Source of the DNA: Chengkuizengella axinellae | GTDB lineage: Bacteria > Bacillota > Bacilli > Paenibacillales > KCTC-33759 | Direction of reading: 5' to 3' | DNA: 61,702 nt | Assembly: GCF_030730905.1 (NCBI RefSeq) | Contig: NZ_JAVAMP010000020.1 | Span: 1 to 61,702, forward strand | In this document: positions 61,613 to 61,702 of the stretch, one piece after another | Layout of the letters: each line of letters begins with the position of its first letter | How positions within the stretch are numbered: the stretch's first letter is position 1 | Program-made: the position numbers and the translations under genes | The notes under the pieces: model-generated | Seen by the model: the letters and a program-made list of their open reading frames with translations, nothing else | What the model was told of the DNA's origin: nothing | Database searches by the model: none

Positions 61613-61702
61613 TTGACATGTTATATGATTCTGTGATAAATTTATTTTCGCCGCCAAAACACGGCAGGTAAGAGATCTTAAGAAAGTCGTAAAAGAATTT
61701 TG
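61613..61702 (+). promoter_or_regulatory. probable rRNA operon promoter and leader (window end)
   Basis: TTGACA (61613-61618) is followed after 16-18 bases by GATAAATT (about 61635-61642). Downstream, GCCG-CCAAAACA-CGGC (61651-61666) is a GC hairpin, then AGAGATCTTAAGAAAG, all typical of the leader preceding 16S rRNA in Paenibacillaceae as recalled. The 16S gene itself would lie beyond the window. Confidence 0.65.

Overview
This 61.7 kb window looks like part of the chromosome of a low-GC, endospore-forming Gram-positive bacterium of the order Bacillales. The sporulation and germination genes gerD, kbaA, pdaB and cwlD, the CtsR-McsA-McsB-ClpC heat-shock set, the cysteine T-box and the gene order all point there. 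The pssA, DUF1573-like gene and PIN/TRAM gene after disA, plus a fabV-type reductase, suggest a Paenibacillaceae-like lineage; this is inference from gene order.

Layout. (1) 1-9,950: a CtsR-controlled ctsR-mcsA-mcsB-clpC operon, a divergent fabV, then radA, disA and pssA. (2) 9,950-18,540: a DUF1573-like gene on the minus strand, then yacL (PIN/TRAM), ispD, ispF, gltX, a Cys T-box, cysE, cysS, mrnC, rlmB and rae1 (yacP). (3) 18,580-36,100: sigH, rpmG, secE, nusG, rplK, rplA, an L10 leader, rplJ, rplL, an rRNA methyltransferase-like gene, rpoB, rpoC, an L7Ae-like gene, rpsL, rpsG, fusA and tuf. (4) 36,160-51,410: the S10-spc-alpha super-operon from rpsJ to rplQ, including secY, adk, map, a KOW-domain gene, infA, rpmJ and rpoA. 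(5) 51,490-53,360: truA, an L13-type leader, rplM and rpsI. (6) 53,740-55,840: an assimilatory sulfate reduction pair, cysH-sat. (7) 55,840-61,540: cwlD, salA/mrp, gerD, kbaA, pdaB, a SpoIIM-like membrane protein and a small unknown protein. The window ends inside what looks like the promoter and leader of an rRNA operon.

Most genes are housekeeping and are transcribed with replication. Only fabV, the DUF1573-like gene, gerD and pdaB are on the minus strand. Many starts were moved downstream from the longest open frame, because the longest frame often begins inside the Shine-Dalgarno sequence.

The most interesting non-gene signal is a pair of related, oppositely oriented intergenic elements, one in the mcsB-clpC gap (2291-2445) and one upstream of the SpoIIM-like gene (60148-60389). 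They share several colinear near-identical blocks and carry small hairpins with UCCU/UCCG loops, resembling the Bacillaceae-1 RNA motif. A second candidate is a hairpin sharing a 19-base identical string upstream of rplJ and rpoB, with a weaker relative before the methyltransferase gene. Other points are cwlD, whose ribosome binding site lies inside a terminator hairpin, and the absence of the ECF transporter genes usual between rplQ and truA.
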